Part shown: positions 25,848-34,753 of the stretch, in pieces
Numbering within the stretch: position 1 is the stretch's first letter
Layout: each line of letters begins with the position of its first letter
Assembly (NCBI RefSeq): GCF_000968135.1
Contig: NZ_FO538765.1
Coordinates: forward strand, 1,193,819 to 1,257,818
Reading direction: 5' to 3'
Origin: Magnetospira sp. QH-2
GTDB lineage: Bacteria > Pseudomonadota > Alphaproteobacteria > Rhodospirillales > Magnetospiraceae
Length of the DNA: 64,000 bases
Translations under genes and position numbers: made by a program
Notes under the pieces: model-generated
The model's input: the letters and a program-made list of their open reading frames with translations, nothing else
Told to the model about the DNA's origin: nothing
Database searches by the model: none

Positions 25848-26564
25848 ATGACCGAATCCCGGCCCATTCCCACGCGGTCAAAAACCCCTGATCTGGCCCG
25901 GCACCGGGCCAGTATTCAGGCCATGTTCGCCCTGGTGGCGCCGCGCTATGATCGGATGAACGATCTGATGAGCATGGGTATTCACCGCCTATGGAAGCGC
26001 CGGTTGCTGAGGTCGGCGCTGCGGGGAGGCATGGCGGTGGATCTAGCGGGGGGCACCGGAGATATCGCCCGGCTTCTGGTCCGTCGCGGATTTCAGGCCG
26101 TGGTCTGCGATCCATCGGTGCCGATGATGCAAGGGGGCTCGCGGGATCCCGCCCTGAGGTGGGTGGCGGGGGTCGGCGAGGATCTCCCGTTCGCCGATGG
26201 CTCGGTGGATTTGGTAACCGTTGGATTTGGCCTCCGCAACATGAGTGAACCGGAAAGGGCCCTGGCCGAAGCGCTGCGGGTGCTCAAGCCAGGGGGGCAG
26301 TTCCTGTGTCTGGAATTCTCCAAGCCGGCTGGCTGGCTGGCACCATTTTATGATCTTTATTCCCGGCACGGCATTCCGCGCATCGGCGCCCTGGTGGCCG
26401 GGAAGCGGGAGGCCTATGAATACCTCGTCGAGTCCATCCGCGAATTTCCCGACCAGGAAACCCTGAAGGGGATGATGCAACAGGCGGGCTTCGAGGCCGT
26501 CACCTACGACAACCTTTCATTTGGAATTGCCGCCATTCATGCCGGACGCAAACCCGCATCATAG
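25848..26564 (+). CDS. ubiE: Ubiquinone/menaquinone C-methyltransferase UbiE-type
   Basis: A 238-residue SAM-dependent methyltransferase. The UbiE signature YDRMNDLMSMGIHRLWKR is near residue 34, the SAM motif VDLAGGTGDIARLL near residue 64, and the second signature DLVTVGFGLRNMSEPERALAEALRVLKPGG near residue 120. It acts in both ubiquinone and menaquinone synthesis. The neighbour menA overlaps its 3' end by 26 bases, which favours the menaquinone role here. Many Alphaproteobacteria also have a second ubiE elsewhere. Confidence 0.9.
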   Translation: MTESRPIPTRSKTPDLARHRASIQAMFALVAPRYDRMNDLMSMGIHRLWKRRLLRSALRGGMAVDLAGGTGDIARLLVRRGFQAVVCDPSVPMMQGGSRDPALRWVAGVGEDLPFADGSVDLVTVGFGLRNMSEPERALAEALRVLKPGGQFLCLEFSKPAGWLAPFYDLYSRHGIPRIGALVAGKREAYEYLVESIREFPDQETLKGMMQQAGFEAVTYDNLSFGIAAIHAGRKPAS

Positions 26565-27456
26565 TCAGCCCAAAGGCTTGGCCTTGTGGTGGCAAGCCAT
26601 TCGGCCGCGCACCTTGACCATGTCCTTGTCTCCGGTTCTGGTGGGGCTGGCCTTGGCCTGGATCGAGAGCGGCGTGCTGGGGTGGGGCGTGGCATTGATT
26701 GCCCTGATTTCGGCCATGGCCATCCAGGCGGGCACCAATCTGCACAACGATGCCGCTGATAGTCTCAATGGCACCGATACGAGTGAACGATTGGGTCCGC
26801 CACGAGCGACGGAACGGGGCTGGGCGACGGCCGAGCAGGTGCTGAAAGCCGCCCATCTGGCTTTCGGGATCGCGGTCTTGGGCGGCGGGGCGCTGGTATG
26901 GGTGGGGGGCTGGCCGATCTTGCTCTTGGGGTTGTTTTCGGTGATCGCGGGATATGGCTATTCGGCGGGCCCCTGGCCATTGTCGCGAGGACCATTCGGT
27001 GAGCTGTTCGTCGTGGCATTTTTCGGCATGGCGGCGGTCTGGGGGACGAGCTATTTGGTCTCTGGACAATCTTCGGTCATCGCCCTGGTTCTCGGACTGG
27101 CGGTGGGAGCCCCGGCGGGGGCGGTGCTGTTGGTGAACAACTGCCGCGACCGAGTGGGGGATACCCGCGCCGGAAGACGGACTCTGGCCATCTTGGCGGG
27201 GCCGTCCCTGTCGCTAGGGATCTATCTGGCGTTGATGATCCTGCCATTTGCCGTCATTGGCGGATTGGTCTGGGTGGATGGGGCTTTTTCCGGAATCCTG
27301 GCAGGGTTGCTGGCGCTGCCGTTGGCCGGGTGGAGTTTCTCGTTGTTGCGCCGCGCCGGAGACGGGCCCGGCTTCAACCGCTGTCTGGCCGCGACGGTTG
27401 GATTCCAGACCCTTTTCTGCCTGCTATTGAGTGGCGGTCTTTTCCTGTTCTCTTGA
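26539..27456 (+). CDS. menA: 1,4-dihydroxy-2-naphthoate polyprenyltransferase MenA-like
   Basis: A 305-residue UbiA-superfamily prenyltransferase with about eight membrane helices. The Asp-rich first motif is IQAGTNLHNDAADSLNGTD near residue 55 and the second is VNNCRDRVGDTRAGRRTLA near residue 200, both in the MenA style. It would attach a polyprenyl tail to DHNA to form demethylmenaquinone, which UbiE then methylates. Start MPDANPH (26539) is preferred over a longer frame lying inside ubiE. Confidence 0.88.
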   Translation: MPDANPHHSQPKGLALWWQAIRPRTLTMSLSPVLVGLALAWIESGVLGWGVALIALISAMAIQAGTNLHNDAADSLNGTDTSERLGPPRATERGWATAEQVLKAAHLAFGIAVLGGGALVWVGGWPILLLGLFSVIAGYGYSAGPWPLSRGPFGELFVVAFFGMAAVWGTSYLVSGQSSVIALVLGLAVGAPAGAVLLVNNCRDRVGDTRAGRRTLAILAGPSLSLGIYLALMILPFAVIGGLVWVDGAFSGILAGLLALPLAGWSFSLLRRAGDGPGFNRCLAATVGFQTLFCLLLSGGLFLFS

Positions 27457-27539
27457 GCAATATCAATCCACATTCGATTATGGCAATGGTACAAAGGTAC
27501 AGGGCCGTCAATTCCGGGGGCGTGTAATGGGGAGGCCGC

Positions 27540-28403
27540 ATGACCATTGAACAGCTACTGCCCTTGGGGCTGGCTTTCATCATGCTGTCCATTGGACTGG
27601 GCCTGAGGGCCGAGGACTTCTCTCGCGTGTTCCGCCATCCCGTCCCCATGGGAGTCGGGCTGATCAACCAGATCCTGTTGTTGCCGTTGATTGGTGCCGG
27701 GCTGGTGTTGCTCTATGACGGCCGCCCGGAGTTTGCCATCGGGCTGATGATCCTGGCTGCCTCGCCAGGAGGCATCACTTCCAATCTGCTGACCACCCTG
27801 GCGGGAGGCAATGCGGCCCTGTCGGTGTCCATGACCGCTTTGGCCAGTCTGGCCAGCATTGTAACTGTACCGATCATCCTGGGCCTGACGCAGATTCTTT
27901 TGCCTGGGAATGTGCAGGAAATCACCATGCCGGTGGGTCGGATCATGGCCGGGATCCTGGTCATCACCGGGCTTCCCATCGCGCTGGGCATGGGGTTGGT
28001 CCATTGGCGGCCCGGCTGGGCAAACTGGCTTAGGCCCAAGGCACGACTGCTGGCCACTATCTTGTTCGCCTTGATTGTCGCCGGGGCCTTTGTCGGTCAG
28101 ATGGATAACATCTCCCGCTATTTCACCGATATCGGTCCCTATGTCGCGGCGCTCAATATGGGCACCATGGGATTGGGGCTGTTGGCGGCCCGCGGACTGC
28201 GGCTCAATGGGCCGGACAGCATCGCCATCTGCCTGGAATCGGGGTTGCAGAATGCCGCCTTGGCGATTTTTGTCGCCACCACCTTGCTCGGCGAGCCCAT
28301 GATGGTGGTCCCAGCAATCATCTATGCCCTGATCATGAATATCACCGCCGGATTATTCCTGCTGCGGGTGCGTGGGCAGGCGGTCTCCCCATCGGCCTTG
28401 TGA
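27540..28403 (+). CDS. Bile acid:sodium symporter (BASS) family transporter
   Basis: A 287-residue protein with about nine membrane helices. The family signature LAASPGGITSNLLTTLAGGNAALSVSMTA near residue 75 and ESGLQNAALAIFVATTLLG near residue 230 are clear. Prokaryotic members move organic anions with sodium; the substrate here is unknown. Starts with ATG at 27540 after GGGGAGG. Confidence 0.9.
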   Translation: MTIEQLLPLGLAFIMLSIGLGLRAEDFSRVFRHPVPMGVGLINQILLLPLIGAGLVLLYDGRPEFAIGLMILAASPGGITSNLLTTLAGGNAALSVSMTALASLASIVTVPIILGLTQILLPGNVQEITMPVGRIMAGILVITGLPIALGMGLVHWRPGWANWLRPKARLLATILFALIVAGAFVGQMDNISRYFTDIGPYVAALNMGTMGLGLLAARGLRLNGPDSIAICLESGLQNAALAIFVATTLLGEPMMVVPAIIYALIMNITAGLFLLRVRGQAVSPSAL

Positions 28404-28413
28404 GTCCGCATCC

Positions 28414-28869
28414 ATGATCCGCATCAAACGGAACTACCGGGTGGCGCAAAAGGTGGAACGGTTGTTCGACGTGGCGGCGGACTTCGAATCCTATCCGGAA
28501 TTCCTGCCCAACTGTTTGGCCATGCGGGTTATTGAACAAACTGACGAAAATTTTCTGGTGGACAATCTTTACCGTTGGGGGCCGGTCACAACCCAGTTTC
28601 GCAGCCGCACCCACATGGAGCGACCCCATCGGCTGGACGTTAAATCAGTGGATCGGGGCACTCAGTTCAGCATCGGTTGGCGCTTCGTGCCGGACGGCCC
28701 GGAGGCCACCCAAGTCACTTTTACCATGGAAGTAGACCTGAACAATCGGCTGCTCAGGGGGGTGGTGGAAGCGGTCCTGCAAACAACAGCCCAGCGCATA
28801 GAATCGGCTTTTCGAGCCCGCGTGGATCAGATCTTCGGCGGCACCGGGTCATCCAGCACCGAGATATAG
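28414..28869 (+). CDS. Coq10/RatA-type SRPBCC (START-like) protein
   Basis: A 151-residue START-fold protein. MIRIKRNYRVAQKVERLFDVAADFESYPEFLPNC is the standard opening of the Coq10/RatA family, with WRFVPDGPEATQVTF in the middle and QRIESAFRARVDQIFG at the end. Family members bind ubiquinone and aid its use in respiration; the RatA toxin label used by databases is a homology carry-over. The last 43 bases overlap the convergent cytochrome c gene. Confidence 0.85.
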   Translation: MIRIKRNYRVAQKVERLFDVAADFESYPEFLPNCLAMRVIEQTDENFLVDNLYRWGPVTTQFRSRTHMERPHRLDVKSVDRGTQFSIGWRFVPDGPEATQVTFTMEVDLNNRLLRGVVEAVLQTTAQRIESAFRARVDQIFGGTGSSSTEI

Positions 28870-29501
28870 GCTAACAGATTTTGGATATCCTCGGCAGAGA
28901 GCGGGGCGATATAGCGATCCGGCTTGGGATGAAAGCGCTCATCCTTGGCCATCCGTTCGAACTGGCGTTCCAAATAGGGGATATGCTGGCCGGCCAACAG
29001 CGGATCGCTGGGGCCGCCTTCACCCTGTTCTCCGTGGCAGCGCCCGCACTCATACTGCCCATAAAGATCCCGACCCCGCTTCAGATCACCCGGCGCGCGG
29101 GGAATTTGTAGGACCCGCTTGGCCGCCAACAATCGCTCCAGGCCGTCCACACGGCCCTCCACCGGCGGCAGATAGGTGCGTAAGGTGATGCTGGTAATAA
29201 AGGCGGTGACGTCGAGAATATCTTGATCGGACAGCTCCCGCTCTGAGGTGAAGGGGAACATGGGGATATTGGTGCGCTCGCGACTTTTGAAGTCGCGCAG
29301 TTGCTCGGCCAGGACTTTTTGCGACATGCCCGCCAATCGCGGATACTTGCCGCCGCCGCCGCCTTGGGCCTGATCTCCGTGACAAGGCGCGCAGGTGATG
29401 AAAATATCCTCGCCGTCCAGAGGATCGCCCAGAACCTCCGGCTCGGCCCGCGCGGGGAGAGCGGCCAGCAATACGAGGAGCATCGGCCCCCAGCGGATCA
29501 C
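28827..29501 (-). CDS. Dihaem cytochrome c (c4-like) ending the nos operon
   Basis: A 224-residue exported cytochrome with two CxxCH sites (CAPCHGDQ near residue 40, CGRCHGEQ near residue 150). Axial Met candidates include MFPFTSE. Start is GTG at 29501, overlapping the nosY stop as GTGA, and gives a compact signal peptide IRWGPMLLVLLAALPARA. It probably delivers electrons to NosZ or belongs to the NosC-type cytochromes of clade II nos clusters. Confidence 0.88.
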   Translation of the reverse strand: MIRWGPMLLVLLAALPARAEPEVLGDPLDGEDIFITCAPCHGDQAQGGGGGKYPRLAGMSQKVLAEQLRDFKSRERTNIPMFPFTSERELSDQDILDVTAFITSITLRTYLPPVEGRVDGLERLLAAKRVLQIPRAPGDLKRGRDLYGQYECGRCHGEQGEGGPSDPLLAGQHIPYLERQFERMAKDERFHPKPDRYIAPLSAEDIQNLLAYISVLDDPVPPKI

Positions 29502-30325
29502 GGCAGATCGCCCCGCCGGAACAGCCAGTATCCAATGCCGCCGCACATGGCGCCAAAGGCCACCGGATAGAAGGCCGCGTAAACCATGTAGCCGCCTCGC
29601 CCGAAGGCATCAAGGATCACATAGGCCGAAGGACCCAAAAGGATCAGTTGCGGATCGAACAGCATCATGGCAGCGGTGCGGAAGCTTTGCAGCGGATTGG
29701 CCAGGGCGATGCCGACGATGAATTCCATGGGCACTTTGGTGCGGATGATCATGCCGAGCAGGATCAAATCCAGGAATAACAGCATCACCAGCCAGACGAT
29801 GAAGGCCATGCCTTGGCCGATATCCGTGCCCCGGGCCATGCTGGAGAGCAAAAAACCGATGCCCAGAAAGCAAAAGGCCATGGAGAATAGCAGCCCCACA
29901 TAATAGGCGAAATGACCCCAAGGCACCTCCAGCCCGGTGACCATGCCCCAGATGACAGCCACGGCCATGGCCAGAAACACCGGCAGGAACACCACCGCGA
30001 ACCGCCCGGCGAACTTGCCCCAGTACCAAGACGACAAGGAGACGGGCAGCGACAGCATATATTCGAAGACCCCGGCTTCCCGGTCTCCGGCCAACGATCG
30101 TACGGTGCTGAGCAGAATAAAGATGGGCAAAATGGCCAGGGAAATCTGAATGAAGGTCACCAACATGCGCGACAGGCCGGTCACGCCCATGACCCGGGAC
30201 TCGGTCAGGCCGAAAACCATCAATCCGACCACCAGCCCGCCGAACACGATGGTATAGATCAAGAACCAGCGGGCCCGCACGGATTCCGCCATATCCAACC
30301 GCATGGTCAAGAACAATGCTTTCAT
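29498..30325 (-). CDS. nosY: NosY, ABC transporter permease for NosZ maturation
   Basis: A 275-residue membrane protein with about six helices; LAILPIFILLSTVRSLAGDREAGVFEYMLSLPVS is the conserved NosY stretch. With NosF and NosD it forms the system that supplies sulfur or copper for the CuZ centre of N2O reductase. Starts inside the nosL stop by a 4-base overlap and ends overlapping the cytochrome gene. Confidence 0.9.
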   Translation of the reverse strand: MKALFLTMRLDMAESVRARWFLIYTIVFGGLVVGLMVFGLTESRVMGVTGLSRMLVTFIQISLAILPIFILLSTVRSLAGDREAGVFEYMLSLPVSLSSWYWGKFAGRFAVVFLPVFLAMAVAVIWGMVTGLEVPWGHFAYYVGLLFSMAFCFLGIGFLLSSMARGTDIGQGMAFIVWLVMLLFLDLILLGMIIRTKVPMEFIVGIALANPLQSFRTAAMMLFDPQLILLGPSAYVILDAFGRGGYMVYAAFYPVAFGAMCGGIGYWLFRRGDLP

Positions 30326-30819
30326 GTGCCGGTCCCCGAATTGTGATCATGGTCATGATCGTGGTCGTGGGTGGGGTCGTTGGGGGTGTCACAGCGGCTA
30401 GTGACGCCGCGTGCCAATACACCGGTGCGCATTTCCTCATACGAGACACTGCCGTCGCGGGCGGTGCTCAGGGCACCGTAGCCGTAATCCATGGGGGTGA
30501 CCTGTCCAGCGAGATAGTGGGCCTGGCGGGCTTCGAGCCAGGTATCGGGACGATCCATGTCCGGTACCCAGATTTCCAGGTCCGGGTCGTCCCGGTGGCC
30601 GTTTTCCTCGACCCAATGCAGGGCATCGCCGATATCGTCGAATTTGACCAATTCCTTGTCCGGGCCATGGCGTACCTGGGTTCCAAACCGGGGGTCACTG
30701 ATGATCATGCGACAAATCTCGCAGGTATCCCGGTCGTAGCGGATCTGGCCCGGGCCGGTTTCCGGTTCGAAACAGCCGGCGAGCAGCAATAGCGGAATTG
30801 CAATCAATACTTTTTTCAT
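30322..30819 (-). CDS. nosL: NosL, copper-delivery lipoprotein
   Basis: A 165-residue lipoprotein: lipobox LLLLAGC with Cys at residue 16, then RDTCEICRMIISDPRFGTQV containing the Cu(I)-binding Cys/Met residues. NosL hands copper to apo-NosZ. It ends with a His/Asp tail (THDHDHDHDHNSGTGT) that is not part of the usual fold and could bind metal. Start at the ATG 30819, which overlaps the nosF stop by 4 bases. Confidence 0.92.
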   Translation of the reverse strand: MKKVLIAIPLLLLAGCFEPETGPGQIRYDRDTCEICRMIISDPRFGTQVRHGPDKELVKFDDIGDALHWVEENGHRDDPDLEIWVPDMDRPDTWLEARQAHYLAGQVTPMDYGYGALSTARDGSVSYEEMRTGVLARGVTSRCDTPNDPTHDHDHDHDHNSGTGT

Positions 30820-31688
30820 GGCCGGGCCTCGTCCATGTGGATGGCTGTGAGCACCCCGGCATAGCGCGACAGGGTGCCGAGAAACTTCAGTCGATCTGGT
30901 CCAGCCACCTGGCCGATCCATTCGATGCCGTCGGAAGAGGTGAAGCCCCACTCGGTGATGGTCCGGGCAAAGGCCTCGTCGATGCGGGCCAGGCGGATGC
31001 GGCAATCCTGCAAGGCGGCGGCGTCCACGGCGTCTTCCACCCGGTCATCAAGGATGACCGAACCCCGATCCATTTCCACAACCCGGTTAACCAGAGCAGC
31101 GACTTCTTCCAACCGGTGGCTGGAAATGATCATCGCGCTGTCCAATCGCTCGGCGAGCAATTTGAACAGGGTCTGGCGGGCCGCCGGGTCCAGATTGGCG
31201 GTGGGCTCATCAAGGATCAACAGGTCACAATCCCGGCCCAAAGCGATGCCGATGAGCAATTTCTGTTTTTGACCGCCTGATAATTTGTTGAACGGTTTGC
31301 GCAGCGCTTCGTCCATATCCAGACCCATGGCGATGGCGATATCAGCCATGCGATCCATTGGAATCCCGACAAGACTGGCGGCATAGCGCAGAAGCTCACG
31401 TACCGGCATTTTGAGCGGCGGGGGCAATTGCGGCACAAATCCAACCCGTTTTAAAATCCAGGTCCGGTCGCGGCGCGGGTCGGCCCCGGCCAGACGCACC
31501 GTGCCTTCGTGCCGGTACTCACCCAACAGGCAGCGGATCAGGGTCGTCTTGCCCGCGCCGTTGGACCCGATCAACGCCATGCGTTCTCCGGCGGTGAGCG
31601 TCAGGTCCAGGCCATCCAGGACCCGATGGCCGCGAAAGGATTTGGCGACACCTTCCGCTACGACGATCGGCAGGCCGGTCTGGTTCAT
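30816..31688 (-). CDS. nosF: NosF, ABC transporter ATPase
   Basis: A 290-residue ATPase. Walker A GSNGAGKTTLI near residue 43, signature LSGGQKQKL near residue 135, Walker B LLILDEPTANLDP near residue 155 and the switch His in ISSHRLEEV are all intact. It powers NosY. Start is ATG 31688, with GAGGG before it; a GTG at 31700 overlapping the nosH stop is an alternative. Confidence 0.92.
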   Translation of the reverse strand: MNQTGLPIVVAEGVAKSFRGHRVLDGLDLTLTAGERMALIGSNGAGKTTLIRCLLGEYRHEGTVRLAGADPRRDRTWILKRVGFVPQLPPPLKMPVRELLRYAASLVGIPMDRMADIAIAMGLDMDEALRKPFNKLSGGQKQKLLIGIALGRDCDLLILDEPTANLDPAARQTLFKLLAERLDSAMIISSHRLEEVAALVNRVVEMDRGSVILDDRVEDAVDAAALQDCRIRLARIDEAFARTITEWGFTSSDGIEWIGQVAGPDRLKFLGTLSRYAGVLTAIHMDEARP

Positions 31689-31696
31689 GGTCGCCC

Positions 31697-32677
31697 TCAC
31701 AGCAGCTTATCCAGTCCCTTGATGCGGAAGGTCAGGGCCTCGGTGGGACAGACATCCACGCACATACCGCAACGGGTGCAATCGGCGCCGATGTCCAGCT
31801 TGACCTTCTTGGCGTAGTTCAATTTGGTCACGTCCAGAACGTGGGGCACCATGCAGACTTTGCGGCATTCGCCCTCATGCAGGCAATTGTTGAGATTATA
31901 GCGGATCTGGGTCGGCGATGTGGTGCCGACGATGCCATAGGTCAGGCCTATAGGACAGATATAACGGCACCAGAACCGGCGGGAATAGAATATCTCGATC
32001 AGCAAAAGGAACCCAACCCAGACCAGGGCCAGGCTGGCGCCATAGGTGAACGATCGGCTCAAAATCCCCACCGGCGAGATGGTTTCGAATACCGTATAAC
32101 CGCTGGCGAAGGCCAAAAAGGCGAAAATCACGTAGAGGACGGTCCGCAGGCGGCGGTCCAGGGGATGATCCTTGATGATCTTGCGAGCCACCAACTTCAA
32201 ATGCAGCCATTCGGCCCACTCGGCGACCAGGTGATAGGGGCAGACCCAGGAACAGAAGGTCCGTCCACCCAGCAACCACCAGAGTAGCAACACGGTGATG
32301 GAGCCGATGGCCAGATTGATCAGCACTTCCTTGTAGGCCAGCATCACTTGCAGCGCCGAATTCAGGTCAGCCATGTGAAAGCCGACGAAGCGCGAGGCGG
32401 TCAGGGCACCTTCGACCAGTTGGATATCCAACTGGAAGGACAAAACGAACAACAGATTCCACAAGATGATCGAGGCCCAGCGGCGGAATCGCCATTTGTT
32501 GCCCCCATGCAGACCTTCTTCCATTTCGTGGCGGATGGCCGCGAGACGTTTTTGTTTTTCCTCGCTGGTCCGTTTGAAAGCGTGGGCTTCGGCGGCCTTC
32601 TTGGAATAGTCACCCTTCTTCGGCATCCTCATGGTGCCGCCGAAAAGCAGATTTATGGAGTCGCGCATGCCCTTCAT
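31697..32677 (-). CDS. nosH: NosH, NapH-like membrane ferredoxin protein
   Basis: A 326-residue NapH-family protein. A long basic N-terminus precedes about four membrane helices; loops CSWVCPYH and CRYICPIG match the CxxxCP pattern; the C-terminal cluster sites are CLHEGECRKVCM and CTRCGMCVDVCP. In clade II nos clusters NosG and NosH form a quinol-to-cytochrome path to NosZ. GGAGGA precedes the ATG at 32677. Confidence 0.88.
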   Translation of the reverse strand: MKGMRDSINLLFGGTMRMPKKGDYSKKAAEAHAFKRTSEEKQKRLAAIRHEMEEGLHGGNKWRFRRWASIILWNLLFVLSFQLDIQLVEGALTASRFVGFHMADLNSALQVMLAYKEVLINLAIGSITVLLLWWLLGGRTFCSWVCPYHLVAEWAEWLHLKLVARKIIKDHPLDRRLRTVLYVIFAFLAFASGYTVFETISPVGILSRSFTYGASLALVWVGFLLLIEIFYSRRFWCRYICPIGLTYGIVGTTSPTQIRYNLNNCLHEGECRKVCMVPHVLDVTKLNYAKKVKLDIGADCTRCGMCVDVCPTEALTFRIKGLDKLL

Positions 32678-32679
32678 GA

Positions 32680-33426
32680 TCACGATTCCTCCCACATCTT
32701 GCCGGGGATGACCTCGATACAGGCCGGTTCCACCGGACAGATCATCTCGCACATGCCGCAGCCAACACAGGCCTCCAGAACTTTGGGCGTGCGCCGTTCG
32801 TCGTTGGGGTCATCACTCATGGGGACCAACGCGATAGCATTTTTGATTGGGCATTCTCGAACACAGAGATCACAGATGTCCAGATCATAGGGATGGTCGG
32901 CGATACGGATGGGGGTCCAGCGATCCACTTCCGCGTAACGGTGCAAACCCGGATGGGCAACCCCTCGGGCGGCGCCTTGAAAGCCCTTCCCCTTGCGTGC
33001 CAGACAGCTGTCCGGGCGGGTCAACTCGGCCAACCCCATGCGCACCTGTTCCTTCTTGTCGATGTCGTGACTCAAGGCGCCGGTGGGGCAGGCGAGCACA
33101 CATTGCACGGCGTCGCAGGAAAAGTCGCAGGCCTGATCCCGGGCCGGAACATAGGGGGCGCCAATCCCGAACCCGTCGAAGATGTCTCCCAAAACCACGG
33201 CTTCCACCGGGCAGACCTGCACGCACTGGCCGCATTTGATGCAAGAGGCGAGGAACTCCTTTTCGCTGAGGGCCCCCGGCGGGCGCAGGCGCGGGTTGGT
33301 CTTGGCCACCACCGGCAGGAATCCCGCCAGGGCGACACCGGTGACACCTGCTCCGGCGATCATGGCACGCAGGGCTTGGCGGCGGGCCCGCTGGGTGACG
33401 GGACCGGGAGTTTTTTTCTTGCTCAT
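32680..33426 (-). CDS. nosG: NosG, NapG-like periplasmic iron-sulfur protein
   Basis: A 248-residue protein with an exported N-terminus (RRQALRAMIAGAGVTGVALAG, Tat-like) and four cluster motifs: CIKCGQCVQVCP, CDFSCDAVQCVLACP, CDLCVRECP and CVGCGMCEMICP. Related to NapG; the neighbours nosD and nosH give the name. Overlaps nosD by 4 bases. Confidence 0.88.
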   Translation of the reverse strand: MSKKKTPGPVTQRARRQALRAMIAGAGVTGVALAGFLPVVAKTNPRLRPPGALSEKEFLASCIKCGQCVQVCPVEAVVLGDIFDGFGIGAPYVPARDQACDFSCDAVQCVLACPTGALSHDIDKKEQVRMGLAELTRPDSCLARKGKGFQGAARGVAHPGLHRYAEVDRWTPIRIADHPYDLDICDLCVRECPIKNAIALVPMSDDPNDERRTPKVLEACVGCGMCEMICPVEPACIEVIPGKMWEES

Positions 33427-34751
33427 GGGATGAGCCTGCCTTTGTTGGGGTCGTCCAGGCCGAAAGGATCATAGCGTCCGGTTTCGGTTGATGAGTCCGC
33501 GGATGAAGCGGCCGCTCTTTTGGTCAGTGGGGTAAATTCAGCGCTCATGCGGGGTTTTGCGTCGGCCAGCATGATCAAGGGTTCGGTAAAGGGGGCCAGC
33601 CTTTCCAGGAAATCCACCATGCTGAGCAAGGGCGTGCCGAGAAAGAAGGCGGCGGGAGGCACATCCATCCATATCCGGTCGGCAAACACTTTGGGCTTGT
33701 GGGGGCGGTCGCCGAAACCGTCCCCGTTCTCGTCGAAGCCTTCATAGTCGTCCCAGTAATTGCCTTCCCATTCATTGCGGGCGGCCCCGGCATATTCATT
33801 GACCGACACCTGCCGGATGTTGTCGATGAAACGGTTGTCCTTGACGAGATTGCCTTGCCAGTCGTTATGGAACAGCAGCCCGATTTTGGAAAAGGCGACG
33901 GTATTGCGATAGATCCGGTTGGTGGTATCCGGCTGAAAGGGTGAAACATCCAGATAGATCCCAGTGCCGCAATAGAGAATCTCGTTGTCGGTGATATCGG
34001 TATTGCTGGTTTCCTTCATGCCGATCCCCATGCCGGTGGCCCCCTGGGCATGGACGATACGGTTGCCGCGCAAGACCACATCATCGGAATACATCAAGAA
34101 GATGCCGACGGAATTGTCGCGGAAGCTGTTGTCTTCCACCAGATTGTACTTCGAATACATAAAGTGCAGGCCATAACGCCCGCCATGCACGCTGTTCCCC
34201 TTGATATGATTATTGGCCGAGTACCAAACCACCATGTCGCGGGTGTCGGTCACATGGTTATCCGCGATCTTGTTGTCACGGGAATACCACAGCCGGATGG
34301 CGTCGCCGCGCACACCCAAGTGAAAGGGCTTGGAGGTGATACGGTTGCGCTTGACGATGTTGTTGTTAGCCTGCTGCAGATCAACCCCGAACAGGCAGTC
34401 CTCGATAATATTGTCTCGAATCAGATTGTAATTGCCTGCCACCCGAACCCCGGAATCAATGTCATTGTGGGACTCGCCGGAGTTTCTGAGGGTGAAGCCA
34501 CTGACCGTCGCGCCGTCGGTTTCAATGGAGATGACCGTGCCTTTTCCGCCCGCGTCGATAATGACCTCGCCGTGGCCTTCCAGGGTAATGGGTTTGTCGA
34601 TGATCAGGGTTTCGTGATAGGTGCCCGCCGGAGGCCGGATCACGGCGCCCTTCTCCGCTTCATCGATCAAGGCCTGAAGGGACGGCATGGCCACCGCCGG
34701 GTGCCCAAGGAGCATCCCGGCGGTGACAATGATGAGTCCCAGTCGGCCCAT
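33423..34751 (-). CDS. nosD: NosD, periplasmic beta-helix copper-site maturation protein
   Basis: A 442-residue exported right-handed parallel beta-helix protein. Many short repeats carry N-rich turns (NNIVKRNRI, DNKIADNHV, YNLVEDNSFRDNSVG, WEGNYWDDYEGFDENGDG), typical of NosD/CASH domains. It works with NosFY to build the CuZ cluster of NosZ. A signal peptide ends near VAMPSLQ. Two bases separate it from nosB. Confidence 0.94.
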   Translation of the reverse strand: MGRLGLIIVTAGMLLGHPAVAMPSLQALIDEAEKGAVIRPPAGTYHETLIIDKPITLEGHGEVIIDAGGKGTVISIETDGATVSGFTLRNSGESHNDIDSGVRVAGNYNLIRDNIIEDCLFGVDLQQANNNIVKRNRITSKPFHLGVRGDAIRLWYSRDNKIADNHVTDTRDMVVWYSANNHIKGNSVHGGRYGLHFMYSKYNLVEDNSFRDNSVGIFLMYSDDVVLRGNRIVHAQGATGMGIGMKETSNTDITDNEILYCGTGIYLDVSPFQPDTTNRIYRNTVAFSKIGLLFHNDWQGNLVKDNRFIDNIRQVSVNEYAGAARNEWEGNYWDDYEGFDENGDGFGDRPHKPKVFADRIWMDVPPAAFFLGTPLLSMVDFLERLAPFTEPLIMLADAKPRMSAEFTPLTKRAAASSADSSTETGRYDPFGLDDPNKGRLIP

Positions 34752-34753
34752 GG

